Assembly (NCBI GenBank): GCA_963765265.1 | Contig: CAVXVN010000003.1 | Location: 266,494-330,493, forward strand | Direction of reading: 5' to 3' | Origin: Bacillus_BD sp963765265 | GTDB lineage: Bacteria > Bacillota > Bacilli > Bacillales > Cytobacillaceae | DNA length: 64,000 nucleotides | Shown here: positions 1-9,232 of the stretch, piece by piece | Numbering within the stretch: position 1 is the stretch's first letter | How the letters are laid out: the number at the start of each line of letters is the position of its first letter | Program-made: the position numbers and the translations under genes | Notes under the pieces: model-generated | What the model was told of the DNA's origin: nothing | The model's input: the letters and a program-made list of their open reading frames with translations, nothing else | Database searches by the model: none

Positions 1-1
1 T

Positions 2-220
2 ACCAATATAACGATCAGTGCGCTTCATGCATGGTATGTAATGGATACAACGATCGATTTAAGTTGCTGCATGCCGCAAGTTCTTCCCTTCAAGCAAAAA
101 GAACATGCAGATGGTTTTGTTAGAGGATTTGGCGGGACCGTATTAACTTTTGAACAAGCATCACAAAAGGTAATCGGACAAGAGTATAGCCATAAAGGTT
201 GCTGTGATCATGAATCATAA
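2..220 (+). CDS. ycnK: Copper-responsive repressor YcnK, C-terminal NosL-like part (5' truncated by window edge)
   Basis: Only the last 72 codons are present. The visible part is a small NosL-type domain with a Gly-rich stretch (FGGTVLTFEQA) and a cysteine-rich tail (SCCMPQ near the start, GCCDHE at the end). In B. subtilis YcnK is a DeoR-type repressor with a NosL-like copper-sensing C-terminus that controls ycnJ. The gene order ycnK-ycnJ-ycnI here is the B. subtilis order, which supports the call more than the short sequence alone. The stop overlaps the start of ycnJ, so the two are translationally coupled. The DNA-binding half lies outside the window and was not seen. Confidence 0.7.
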   Translation, partial: TNITISALHAWYVMDTTIDLSCCMPQVLPFKQKEHADGFVRGFGGTVLTFEQASQKVIGQEYSHKGCCDHES

Positions 221-1805
221 ACGATATCGTAAAATTCTTATTTTGTTTTTATTATTTATTGTATTTGTACCACAAGACGTCTTTGCCCATGCCATTCTTG
301 AAAAGGCAAGCCCTGCTCCAAATAGTCAGGTAAAAGGGCCTCCAAGAGAGATTGTTCTTATCTTTAATGAAAGAATGGAAGGGGAGTTTTACTCGATTAA
401 GGTATTCAATGCTGATGGAGACATCGTAACCGAGAGTGAAACACAGCTGAGCATCGATCAAAAACAGTTATCACAGGTCCTTCCATCGCTTTCGGATGGG
501 ACTTATACGGTTTCCTATCGTGTTCTATCTGCTGATGGACATCCAATTGAAGGGTCTTACGTCTTTACTACAGGGGAAGAAACGAGTGAATTAAAGGATC
601 CTGGTGCATTTAATGAACCAATTGATATAGATCCTGAACGTAGTAATAGTGATGCTTCATTCAGCATCGTTTCTACTGCTGTACGAGTTTTTAATTATAT
701 TGCCTTATTACTTTCAACAGGTTGGATTTTATGGGGTGCTTTACGTAAAGAAAAAATGGGAGAAATAGAGAGATCATATAAAAGGTGGGCAATAATCTTA
801 CAAATATCGTTCTTGATAACGAACATTTTGATGGGTTTTATTCAAATGTCACAACTTCAAGGTATTTGGGAAATGACGAATATAGCTTCCATTATGACTG
901 GAACGAATATAGGTATTATTTGGACTCTCTCCATGTTGCTCTCGTTTCTTGGTTTTATCTTTTTAACCCGTTACATATGGTTTGATACATTCTGGGCCAT
1001 TCTACTTCTCTTGCTTAAAAGCCAGAACGGACATGCCGTGGCCTTTGAACCAGCTTTCATATCCATTTCACTTGATTTTATCCATCTATTAGCTGCTTCA
1101 ATATGGTCTGGAGGTCTATTCTTTATCCTATTGTTTTGGAAAAAACATCGAGAGTACGTAAAACACTTTTTGTTGATTTTTTCAAAAGCAGCCTTGGTGA
1201 GCATCATCGTTTTAATCATATCTGGAGCAGCCTTAACTCTTATTTATTCACCTAATCTTAGCTATCTATTGAAAACACAATGGGGAGTCTTGCTCCTTAT
1301 TAAAGTGGGTTTAGTGTTCATGGTTATCCTTACAGGTGCACTTTTACGATTTAACCTTAAGAACAAGAAAGAAAATTCAATAGGCAAATGGTTAAAAGTA
1401 GATATTACTTTGATGGTTTTCATTTTAGTTATTGTGGGATCCTTTACTCATTTAAGTCCACTTCCCCAAAACGAGCCGTTAGATTGGACCGAAACGAAAA
1501 ATGATATTGAAATCAAGACCGTGATTTCACCTAAAGTACCAGGCAGCAATTCGTTCATCATAGGCGCCACTTCTCTTGAAGAGGGAGTAAATATCAAAGG
1601 CATTCAATTATTTTTAAAGTACAAGGATAATCCAGAGGTTTCTCCCATTCAAGTTCCCATTCCTATTTTTGAACAAGATAAAAGTGTTTACGAAAATAGT
1701 GAAGGCGTTTATATTCCGTTTGATGGTAATTGGACCATCGAACTAAGGATTTTAAATTCGAATGATGATGAATCTGTGTTTAGTAAAGACTTTACTGTCT
1801 TCTAA
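204..1805 (+). CDS. ycnJ: Copper uptake/resistance membrane protein YcnJ (CopC-CopD fusion)
   Basis: The 533-residue protein begins with a signal peptide (about 1-28, cut before HAILEKASPAP). A CopC-like beta domain follows (about 29-125), then a CopD-type membrane region of about eight helices (about 155-420), and an extracytoplasmic tail. The length matches B. subtilis YcnJ (about 540). The family imports copper when it is scarce and is repressed by YcnK. The GTG at 204 has AAAGG five bases upstream and overlaps the ycnK stop; ATG at 210 is an alternative start. It is followed 34 bases later by ycnI, so this is a three-gene copper operon. Confidence 0.88.
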   Translation: MIMNHKRYRKILILFLLFIVFVPQDVFAHAILEKASPAPNSQVKGPPREIVLIFNERMEGEFYSIKVFNADGDIVTESETQLSIDQKQLSQVLPSLSDGTYTVSYRVLSADGHPIEGSYVFTTGEETSELKDPGAFNEPIDIDPERSNSDASFSIVSTAVRVFNYIALLLSTGWILWGALRKEKMGEIERSYKRWAIILQISFLITNILMGFIQMSQLQGIWEMTNIASIMTGTNIGIIWTLSMLLSFLGFIFLTRYIWFDTFWAILLLLLKSQNGHAVAFEPAFISISLDFIHLLAASIWSGGLFFILLFWKKHREYVKHFLLIFSKAALVSIIVLIISGAALTLIYSPNLSYLLKTQWGVLLLIKVGLVFMVILTGALLRFNLKNKKENSIGKWLKVDITLMVFILVIVGSFTHLSPLPQNEPLDWTETKNDIEIKTVISPKVPGSNSFIIGATSLEEGVNIKGIQLFLKYKDNPEVSPIQVPIPIFEQDKSVYENSEGVYIPFDGNWTIELRILNSNDDESVFSKDFTVF

Positions 1806-1839
1806 AATAAAAACGAATGAAAAGGGGAGATTTTTCAAA

Positions 1840-2487
1840 ATGAAAAAGGTAACAGCCATTCTAGGTAGTGTTTTTTTAGCAACATCTCTATTTGCAAGTG
1901 TTGCCAGTGCTCATGTTACAGTTCAACCAAAGGAAACGACGCAAGGGTCTTATGAAGTGTTTACTGTAAGAGTTCCTTCTGAAAACGAAAAAGTTCCAAC
2001 AACAAAAATGGAAGTAAAAGTCCCAGCAGAGGTTAATATTAGCCGTTTAGAACCGAAACCAGGATGGACCTATGAACTGAAAAAAGATGCTACAGACAAA
2101 ATAACTAGTATTATTTGGACAACTGAAGGTGAAGGATTATCTTCTACCGAGTTTGGGCAGTTCCTGATGCAAGGAAAAGTGGATGATCAGGCTAAGGAGC
2201 TTGTTTGGAAAGCGTATCAAACCTATCAGGATGGAAGTTTAGTAGAGTGGGTTGGTGCAGCGGATGCTGATAAACCAGCATCTGTCACAAAAGTAAATCC
2301 AGCAGTAGCCGGTTCTACAGATAGCCACGGTGCAGCACATACAGAAAAGACAGTGGAAAATGAACAACAGGTACAGTCTGTTTCAGAGGAAACTTCTAGC
2401 GGTTCTAATGCCCCTCTATATGTTGCTATTGCAGCCTTGATTGTTGCGATATTGGCTTTTGCTAGGTCATTTAGAAAAAGAGGCTAA
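1840..2487 (+). CDS. ycnI: YcnI, membrane-anchored DUF1775 copper-binding protein
   Basis: The 215-residue protein has a signal peptide (1-24) whose predicted cleavage exposes His25 (mature HVTVQPKET). A DUF1775 domain follows (about 25-150), then a low-complexity linker and a C-terminal transmembrane helix ending RSFRKRG. DUF1775 proteins bind Cu(II) through the mature N-terminal His. The start is the ATG at 1840, with AAAGGGGAG ten bases upstream; an upstream in-frame codon would put the signal peptide too far inside. It is the last gene of the ycnKJI operon and is followed by a strong terminator. Confidence 0.88.
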   Translation: MKKVTAILGSVFLATSLFASVASAHVTVQPKETTQGSYEVFTVRVPSENEKVPTTKMEVKVPAEVNISRLEPKPGWTYELKKDATDKITSIIWTTEGEGLSSTEFGQFLMQGKVDDQAKELVWKAYQTYQDGSLVEWVGAADADKPASVTKVNPAVAGSTDSHGAAHTEKTVENEQQVQSVSEETSSGSNAPLYVAIAALIVAILAFARSFRKRG

Positions 2488-2491
2488 TGTA

Positions 2492-2535
2492 ATAGTAAAA
2501 AGGCAAGGGAATTTATTCTCTTGCCTTTTTACTAT
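2492..2535 (+). terminator. Rho-independent terminator of the ycnKJI operon
   Basis: A perfect 15-base inverted repeat (2492-2506 with 2521-2535) flanks a 14-base loop and is flanked by A and T runs. It lies four bases after the ycnI stop. Confidence 0.85.
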
Positions 2536-2634
2536 ATAAGGTTCTTTAACAGATGAACTATTTTCTTGCAGTTTTTTCGGAATGGTGAACAATGGCTAAA
2601 CCAATACAAATTATTTTTCTATCATTTCAAAAGG

Positions 2635-4299
2635 TTAGATTTTAAACGAACTCTTTAATGAAACAATTAAGTTAAAGACTGTTTTTTCAGTAGTAGAATG
2701 CTTTGGATCCACGTTAAAATAACCATGACGGAAAAATTGGAATTTATCTTGAGGCTTCACGTCTTTCATATTCGGTTCAATAAAGCCTTGAATAATTTGT
2801 AAGGATTTTTCATTTACATGATCAAGGAAGGTCGTTGCTTCACCTGATTCCTCTGCCTCTTCCTGTTCTTCATCTAAAATTAACGGCTCATATAAACGGA
2901 ATTCTGCAGGAATTGCCTGACTGGCTTCGACCCAGTGCAGTGTGCCTTTCACTTTTCGACCAGTAAAACCACTTCCGCTCTTCGTTTCTGGATCATATGA
3001 ACAATGCAGTTCAACTACATTGCCTTCAGCATCTTTAACCACTTCTTCACACTTAATAAAGTAAGCATTTTTTAAACGAACTTCATTCCCTGGGAAGAGA
3101 CGGAAATATTTTTTTGGCGGATTTTCCATGAAATCTTCTTGTTCAATATAAATTTCCCGTGAAAATGGGATTTGACGAGTTCCCATTTCTGGATTTTCTG
3201 GATTGTTCTCCGCTTCAAGCATCTCAACTTGACCTTCAGGATAATTTGTAATGACAACCTTTAGTGGATTTAAAATACCCATTGTACGTGGGGCTTTTAA
3301 TTTCAAATCCTCCCGTACGAAATGTTCTAGCATTGCAGAATCTACGGTTCCAGACCCCTTTGAGACTCCAGTTTCTTTGACGAATTCGCGAATGGATTCC
3401 GGGGTATAACCTCTTCTTCTTAGACCAGACACCGTAGGCATACGAGGATCATCCCAACCATCCACGTACCCTTCATCAACAAGTTGCTTTAGCTTCCGTT
3501 TACTCATTACTGTATTGGTAATATTTAAGCGCCCAAATTCATATTGATGTGGAGTATTCTCCATTTCACATTCTGCTACAACCCAATCGTAAAGAGGACG
3601 ATGATCCTCAAATTCAATCGTACAAATGGAATGAGTAATCCCCTCAATGGCATCCTCTAACGGATGAGCAAAATCATACATAGGGTAAATGCACCATTTG
3701 TCTCCTGTATTATGATGGGTTGCATGGGACACACGGTAAAGGATCGGATCACGCAAATTGATATTGGGTGAGCCCATATCAATTTTTGCCCGTAGTACTT
3801 TACTTCCGTTATCAAATTCGCCATTTTTCATCCGATCAAATAGATCAAGGTTTTCTTCGATTGAACGCTCGCGATACGGACTTTCTTTACCTGGTTCGGT
3901 TAAGGTTCCACGATATTCACGAATTTGCTCTGCACTTAAATCATCCACATATGCTTTTCCTTTTTTGATTAACAGAATCGCACGTTGGTACATTTCATCG
4001 AAATAATTAGAGGCAAAGAATAAACCATCCCAATCAAAGCCAAGCCATGTCACATCTTCTTTAATGGAATCAACATATTCTTGATCCTCTTTAGAAGGGT
4101 TGGTGTCATCAAACCTCAAATTGGTTTTACCATTAAATTCATCTGCTAGTCCGAAGTTGATCATAATGGATTTAGCATGTCCAATATGCAGATAGCCGTT
4201 GGGCTCAGGAGGAAAACGAGTAATAATTTCTTTGTGTTTTCCTGTTTCTAAATCTTCCTTTATAATACTCTTGATAAAATTTGACGAGTTATTTTCCAA
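2635..4299 (-). CDS. glnS: Glutamine--tRNA ligase (GlnRS)
   Basis: The 554-residue class Ic aminoacyl-tRNA synthetase charges tRNA-Gln directly with glutamine. It has PPEPNGYLHIGHAKS with the HIGH signature at 38-41, the MSKR form of the KMSKS loop near residue 268, and the two beta-barrel anticodon-binding domains at the C-terminus (about 340-554). The length is that of bacterial GlnRS and no truncation is seen. Many Bacillus species lack GlnRS and make Gln-tRNA through GluRS and GatCAB, so the gene probably reflects lateral acquisition in some lineages. The GlnRS-type sequence (RFDDTNPSKEDQEYVDSI) separates it from bacterial GluRS. It stands alone, convergent with ycnI. Confidence 0.95.
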   Translation of the reverse strand: MENNSSNFIKSIIKEDLETGKHKEIITRFPPEPNGYLHIGHAKSIMINFGLADEFNGKTNLRFDDTNPSKEDQEYVDSIKEDVTWLGFDWDGLFFASNYFDEMYQRAILLIKKGKAYVDDLSAEQIREYRGTLTEPGKESPYRERSIEENLDLFDRMKNGEFDNGSKVLRAKIDMGSPNINLRDPILYRVSHATHHNTGDKWCIYPMYDFAHPLEDAIEGITHSICTIEFEDHRPLYDWVVAECEMENTPHQYEFGRLNITNTVMSKRKLKQLVDEGYVDGWDDPRMPTVSGLRRRGYTPESIREFVKETGVSKGSGTVDSAMLEHFVREDLKLKAPRTMGILNPLKVVITNYPEGQVEMLEAENNPENPEMGTRQIPFSREIYIEQEDFMENPPKKYFRLFPGNEVRLKNAYFIKCEEVVKDAEGNVVELHCSYDPETKSGSGFTGRKVKGTLHWVEASQAIPAEFRLYEPLILDEEQEEAEESGEATTFLDHVNEKSLQIIQGFIEPNMKDVKPQDKFQFFRHGYFNVDPKHSTTEKTVFNLIVSLKSSFKI

Positions 4300-4344
4300 C
4301 CGGTATCAGCCTTTCTTTTAACTAAGGTTATTTAATATGTTCTC

Positions 4345-4373
4345 ATTATAGCAAATATAAAAGCGTTACTTAA
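4345..4373 (-). promoter_or_regulatory. Candidate sigma-A promoter of glnS
   Basis: On the minus strand a perfect TATAAT (4350-4345) lies 17 bases downstream of a weak TTAAGT. It sits about 45 bases upstream of the glnS start. No T-box or tRNA-like leader is visible. The rest of 4300-4621 holds no gene that I can see. Confidence 0.4.
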
Positions 4374-4621
4374 ATGAATTTGTGATTTTTTCTAATTATA
4401 CCCGTTTTCTACCATTGACAATACACTCTATTGCAGTGAAGGGAAATCTCTTAAAATATGTTTGTTTCCCACAAATCGTAAAAATGTTATGAAAATTTAA
4501 GCCAAATGACATTCACAGTACATGAATGTTTGGTAGAATAGAAGGATAGGATGTAAAAGGCTAAATAGAGTAATATTTACATAATGAGATGAAAAGTGAA
4601 TTTTACTTGGGGGCGAATAGA

Positions 4622-7334
4622 GTGACAATTGAACAACAGCTAATAGAAAAAATGTTTTATGAAACATTTATGATAGACAATGCAGAAAAGGAACCAATAC
4701 AAGTACTCGGGGAAGCCTATTTAGAAGAACAAAAAAAGGACATTCCAGACTTATCAGCAATCCGGTTTGCTCAAGGGGAATTGTATTTCCATTTTAAGGA
4801 TTATGAATCAGCCATTTTTAAGTGGGAAAATATCCAAAATGAATGGGGACAATGGGCGAAAAAAAATACGGCCGATGCCTATTTTGAACTTGGACTATTG
4901 CCAACCGCAGAGGACATTTATAAATCAATTGCTACAGATGATCTAACATTGCACACAGAAGTTTCTTTGCAATTGTTTTCATTATACATGGAGCGAAACA
5001 AACATGAGCTTGCGAGTAATGTCATAAAGGAAATCATTGAATTGAATCCTGATTATCCAAATGTTACGATACTAGCTCGTTCATTTTTTGAAGAGAACGG
5101 GGACTGGTCTAGTGCTATTGAACTTGCTATGAAAGAAGCCGTTCGTCTTGGATCTTCTAGTTGGTATGATGCGCTTATTAGTTATGTGGAAAAGGGTCGG
5201 ACAAAACTGATGGATCCGAACTATTTTGAGACAGCATTGATTGAATTAGCAAAGTTGGATTCAAATCGCTTTGAAAGGCTTTCCGCTGCATTATGGAATA
5301 GTTATAAAGATGAAGAATCTCATATTACTTGGATGTTTGTTTTTAATCGAGTGATTGCTAAACTCGATTCGAATATCGTTTGTTCGTGGAAGATCCTATC
5401 TGGTTTATACGAAGAGTCATATTTGAAATTAATTAATGGTACCCATCTTATTAAAGAAATTGGTGCATTGATTCCAGATTTATTAACAAGTTGGATGAAA
5501 ATTTGTGATACTAGCTATGCATTATCTGCTGCGTCATCTGTTATCTCTTGGAATGAAATGTTTCCGTTAACGCTTGCGGATTCAGCCGTTTATGAGGCGG
5601 AAAATGTGCTGTTGAAGCTAGAAAAACAAACAAGCGGCTTTGAGGAAGCGATTCGGTTAGAAGATGAAATTAATAGTTGGGCAGTGAAGCAAGAATTACA
5701 AGTGTCAAATACTCTAACTTGGATTATGAATGTCCTAAAAGAAAAAGATTCTTATAAGCTAGCAATGGTTGGAACGATAGAAAGTGGAAAATCTTCTGTT
5801 ATCAATACAGTTATGGGCAGAGAAGTACTGCCTGAGGATAACACTGCACTTGTTGTGATTGACCATAGTGTGGATCCTAAAATAGTAGAAATATCTGAAT
5901 CGGACATTCTTCATGTAAATAAAATTGAAGAGCGCCCTTCGTTTCGTCATCAACGTTCGTTCCATGCCAAACTAAATAATGCATTTTTACAGGAAAATCA
6001 ATTGACACTTATTGATACCCCTAGTCTAACGAATCGAAAAGAGTTGTTTTCTTGTTTACATGCTGCTGACGGAGTCTTATTTGTCTTAAATGCAAACACA
6101 CCTTTTACGGATAAGGAACAGCAAATGCTTCAGCAAATAAGAGAAGAAATGCCAAATGTGCCTATTCATTTCATGATGAACAAAATGGATTCAGTCTATG
6201 ATGAGCATCGAAATACCGTGAACGAAACATGGGCAAGAATAAAGCAATTTGAACCAAATGCAGATGTGTTTGCTTTCTCCTCTTTTTATGACCGCCAAAG
6301 TCAATTAAAAGATCTTGGACAATATGTAAGAAAAAATTACAGTCAGAAGAATGCGGTGACGGTTCAAACTGCCAATTTGCTTTATTTTATAAAAAAATCC
6401 ATTAAGTATTTAGTAAGTAAAAGAATTGAAAAAGAAAAAGCTCTTGTGGATTCTATTAAATGGAATGAAGAAATGGCTGCAAAGTTGAATGGGGCCGTTC
6501 ATCAAATTGGTGATTTAGAAATAGAAAAAGTACGTGTGATGACAAAATCTTATCGGGCAATCGAGGAAAAGATTGAGGCAGAATTAGTCGAGAAGATTCC
6601 ACAGTTGTTACGAGGCTGTTCTAAATATATTAAGGAAGATAGTAACTTTGGGAACCTGCATATTGAATTAAATGAGAAAATGAATAAAGAAGTTGAAAAC
6701 TATTTGCAAGAAAATGTGATGCCGGAATATTTTAAAGCCATTCAAAAGTGGATTGCGGACAGTACGGTAAACTTCAATGAAGTACAATTTTTCGTCAATG
6801 AGATGTGTGAAGGATTTAATACTCTTTATGATGAGGATAAGCTACATCTTAGAATGTGACTTTAAAGTGCTAGATGATTGGCGCCGTGACGCGGATCGGA
6901 TGACAAGTGGAATTCATTTGGAAAAAATGAATATTCTACTGCGCTTCACACCTTCTCAGTTTTTATTAAAAAGTGCAGGGAAATTGCTTGGTGGCCTGAC
7001 TCAAAATAAATCGATGCTATACAACAAATATAAACAGTATATAGAAAATGAAGACTACCATGAAGTGGCAGAACTCATTGCGAAACGATTCTTACACCAA
7101 TTTGACTTTTTTGCAAAATCGATCGAGCGCGATATCACGATATTCTTTAGGGATCCATTGGTTATCTTGAATCAAACGGTTGAAGAAACACGTTCAGAAA
7201 TTGAAGCAAATAAGGATGCACTTGACGAAATGAGAAAAAATCCTGAATGGTACCAAGATCCATTGACTTTCTTTGAATTAAAACTCCGCCAAAGTGAATG
7301 GCTGAACCAAAAAGAAAGTAAAATGACAGTATAA
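4622..7334 (+). pseudogene. TPR-containing dynamin-like GTPase, interrupted by a frameshift near 6845-6859
   Basis: The N-terminal 370 residues are helical and TPR-like. A dynamin-family GTPase domain follows, with P-loop GTIESGKSS near residue 383, G3 DTPS near 465 and G4 NKMD near 520, and then a long coiled-coil/helical tail. The first frame stops at 6857-6859 with LHLRM. The reading continues one base over as LECDFKVLDDWRRDAD and runs to 7334, so removing one base near 6850 restores about 900 codons. GTG 4622 is chosen because GGGGG lies eight bases upstream; ATG 4589 has no good ribosome binding site. Dynamin-like proteins remodel membranes; the role of this one is unknown. The frameshift may be a sequencing error. 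Confidence 0.7.
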
Positions 7335-7340
7335 ACAGTG

Positions 7341-7374
7341 CCATTTACGGTGCCTGACACCGTAAATGGACAGA
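7341..7374. repeat. GGTGCCTGACACC-family interspersed repeat, copy 1
   Basis: A perfect 12-base inverted repeat (7341-7352 with 7358-7369) contains the core GGTGCCTGACACC, followed by GTAAATGGACAG. It lies seven bases after the dynamin-like gene. A close copy sits at 8817-8841, on the other side of the DUF2252 gene. Confidence 0.75.
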
Positions 7375-7462
7375 TTGTTGTTCTGCTCTGCTTGTACAGG
7401 GTGGACAGGGGTTGAATCAATCATTTTGTATGTTAATTGTAGAGAAAAGGGAAGTGCGTAAT

Positions 7463-8825
7463 ATGGGATTCGCTATTCTTGATCGGGTTAAAAATACGAG
7501 GATCATGTTGAGAAAACATATCATTGAAACCATATTAAATGAGTTTGACCAACAATGTATGAATCTCGATTATGAAATGAGAAAAGAGAAATATGGGCAG
7601 ATGATGGAAAGTCCCTTTCGATTCTTTCGAGGTAGTGCCTATTTGTTCTATTACGATATGACAAGAATCCCTTTCTCTTTTCATACACCAGAAGATAAAC
7701 CAACATGGATTCAAGGTGACATGCATATAGAAAATTTCGGTGCATTTCAGAATGAACAAGGAGAAATTGTATTTGATGTAAATGATTTTGATGAGGGCTA
7801 TGTGGGATCCTATTTATATGATGTATTGCGCATGTCCGTAAGTATTGCCTTATTCTGTGATGCACAGTCCATGAGTGAAGAAGAACAAAAGGAGAGAATC
7901 GTTACTTATCTTGAGGCTTACTATGATCAATTGAAAAGATTTAAAAAGCAGAAGGATGATCCTTTTACCCTTACGTTCACAAAAGACAACACGAGAGGTC
8001 CTGTACAAAAAACATTAAAAAAGCTTGTTAAAAGGCAGAAAAGTCATTTATTAATGGATATTACCTATATAAATGAGGAAAACAAGCGGGTTTTTGCTTG
8101 GTCTGATGAGTTACAGCCTGTGAGTGACGAAGAACGTGTAATTGCTTAGATCTCTATCAGAAGCATATTTTCATTCTTTGGACGCTGAAGATAAACGAGA
8201 CCGCAGCTTTTATACCATCAAGGATATTGCACGTAAGCACGGCTCTGGAACGGCATCAATTGGACTTGATCGATATTACTTTCTGGTCGAAGGAGGTAAG
8301 GAAGCTCACGGATTAGATGATTTGGTGTTGGAAGTAAAAGAAGTGCGTACACCGATTCCAGCTTATTTCTTACCTTATCGTGAACTGTTCTGGGAGAGAT
8401 ATGAACATCAAGGAGAACGTGTCATTTCAACTCAAAAAGCGATGCATCATCATGAGGACCCCTATTTAGGTTATCTTACAATCGAAGACCGTCACTTCTA
8501 TGTCCGAGAACGATCCCCGTATAAAAAGAAAATAAAAGCAAAACTATTGCAAACCACTGAGGACATGGATTCAACAGTAGAAATCATGGGGAAAATCACA
8601 GCGAAAATTCACTCCCGTGCAGATGTAGATTTTCAAGAAGATTTATTCTCATACGAAAGTGAGCAAGAAATATTAAAAGCAATCGGTAGTGAATTTGATA
8701 CCTTTTGTTCTCAGATTGTATTCACTTCAATGGTATACAAAGAACAAGTAAAAAGAGATTATGAATTGTTTTGCCAGTGGGTAACAAAAGAATTTGTGGA
8801 AGCAGAAGCCCCAACCGGTGTCTGA
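7463..8825 (+). pseudogene. DUF2252 family protein, interrupted by a frameshift near 8142-8149
   Basis: The N-terminal part has the DUF2252 hallmarks: RFFRGSAYLFYYDM, GDMHIENFG and DVNDFDEGY, which resemble a protein-kinase-like/aminoglycoside phosphotransferase fold (a catalytic His-x-x-Asn loop and a DFD-like metal site). The first frame stops at 8147-8149; the continuation begins LRSLSEAYFHSLD one base over and runs to 8825. Joined, it gives about 450 residues, the usual family length. ATG 7463 has AAGGGAAG upstream. The biochemical role of DUF2252 is not established. The last codons overlap a repeat copy that also occurs before the gene. Confidence 0.75.
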
Positions 8826-8841
8826 CGCCGTAAATAGACAG
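8817..8841. repeat. GGTGCCTGACACC-family interspersed repeat, copy 2
   Basis: The 25-base block GGTGTCTGACGCCGTAAATA onward matches 7350-7374 with only a few differences. The DUF2252 stop codon (8823-8825) lies inside it. Confidence 0.65.
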
Positions 8842-8897
8842 ATTTGCTGGTTTTGTGTTTTTAAGAAGAACAGAAATGTTTATTTTAGTAAAGTATC

Positions 8898-9090
8898 ATC
8901 AAATGCGCCTTGGCGTATTTGCGCCCAGATTTTATCGAGCTTGCTCGATAAATTTCCTTTGAAAATCTGAGGCATCCGCCGGAGGCTTTAACTTTATTCA
9001 GCCGGAGTTTGAACCCCCACTGAATTTCATAACGATTTGCATACATCTCACCACTTATAGAAGTGGGAGACTTCTGCTGAATAAAGTTAA
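8898..9090. repeat. Structured ~195-base repeat, copy A (candidate RNA or IS200/IS605-derived element)
   Basis: This gene-free stretch is almost entirely inverted repeats. Hairpin 1 is 8900-8921. Hairpin 2 has nested arms 8926-8933/8962-8969 and 8931-8940/8943-8952. A long stem, AACTTTATTCAG at 8990-9001, pairs with 9077-9088 and encloses a hairpin (9051-9056/9061-9066). A second copy in opposite orientation lies at 51254-51446. The two copies differ by a compensatory T-A to C-G change in the long stem, which argues for an RNA or single-strand DNA fold. No transposase gene is adjacent. Confidence 0.7.
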
Positions 9091-9119
9091 AAGGATCTCA
9101 TTCATTGAGGTTCTTTTTT
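9091..9119 (+). terminator. Rho-independent terminator after repeat copy A
   Basis: A ten-base stem with G-T pairs (9091-9100 with 9106-9115) is followed by a T run. It abuts the structured repeat and precedes the dipeptidase gene. Confidence 0.6.
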
Positions 9120-9232
9120 GCCTTTCGAATCAATAAATATAAAAATTATCCATATTGCCCTAACTTTTTGCTTATACTTATAATAACAATTGGCTGCAAC
9201 AGATCGTTGCTGCCTTGTAAAGGAGTGATGTT

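Noticed and set aside
4415..4443. TTGACA at 4415 as a promoter for the dynamin-like gene
   Set aside because: No acceptable -10 lies at 16-18 bases.
4300..4621. T-box leader or tRNA upstream of glnS
   Set aside because: No T-box sequence, specifier stem or tRNA fold is visible.
8898..9090. Calling the structured repeat a known omega-RNA or IS605 end
   Set aside because: No TnpB, IscB or TnpA gene is near and no family model could be run; kept as an unassigned structured repeat.
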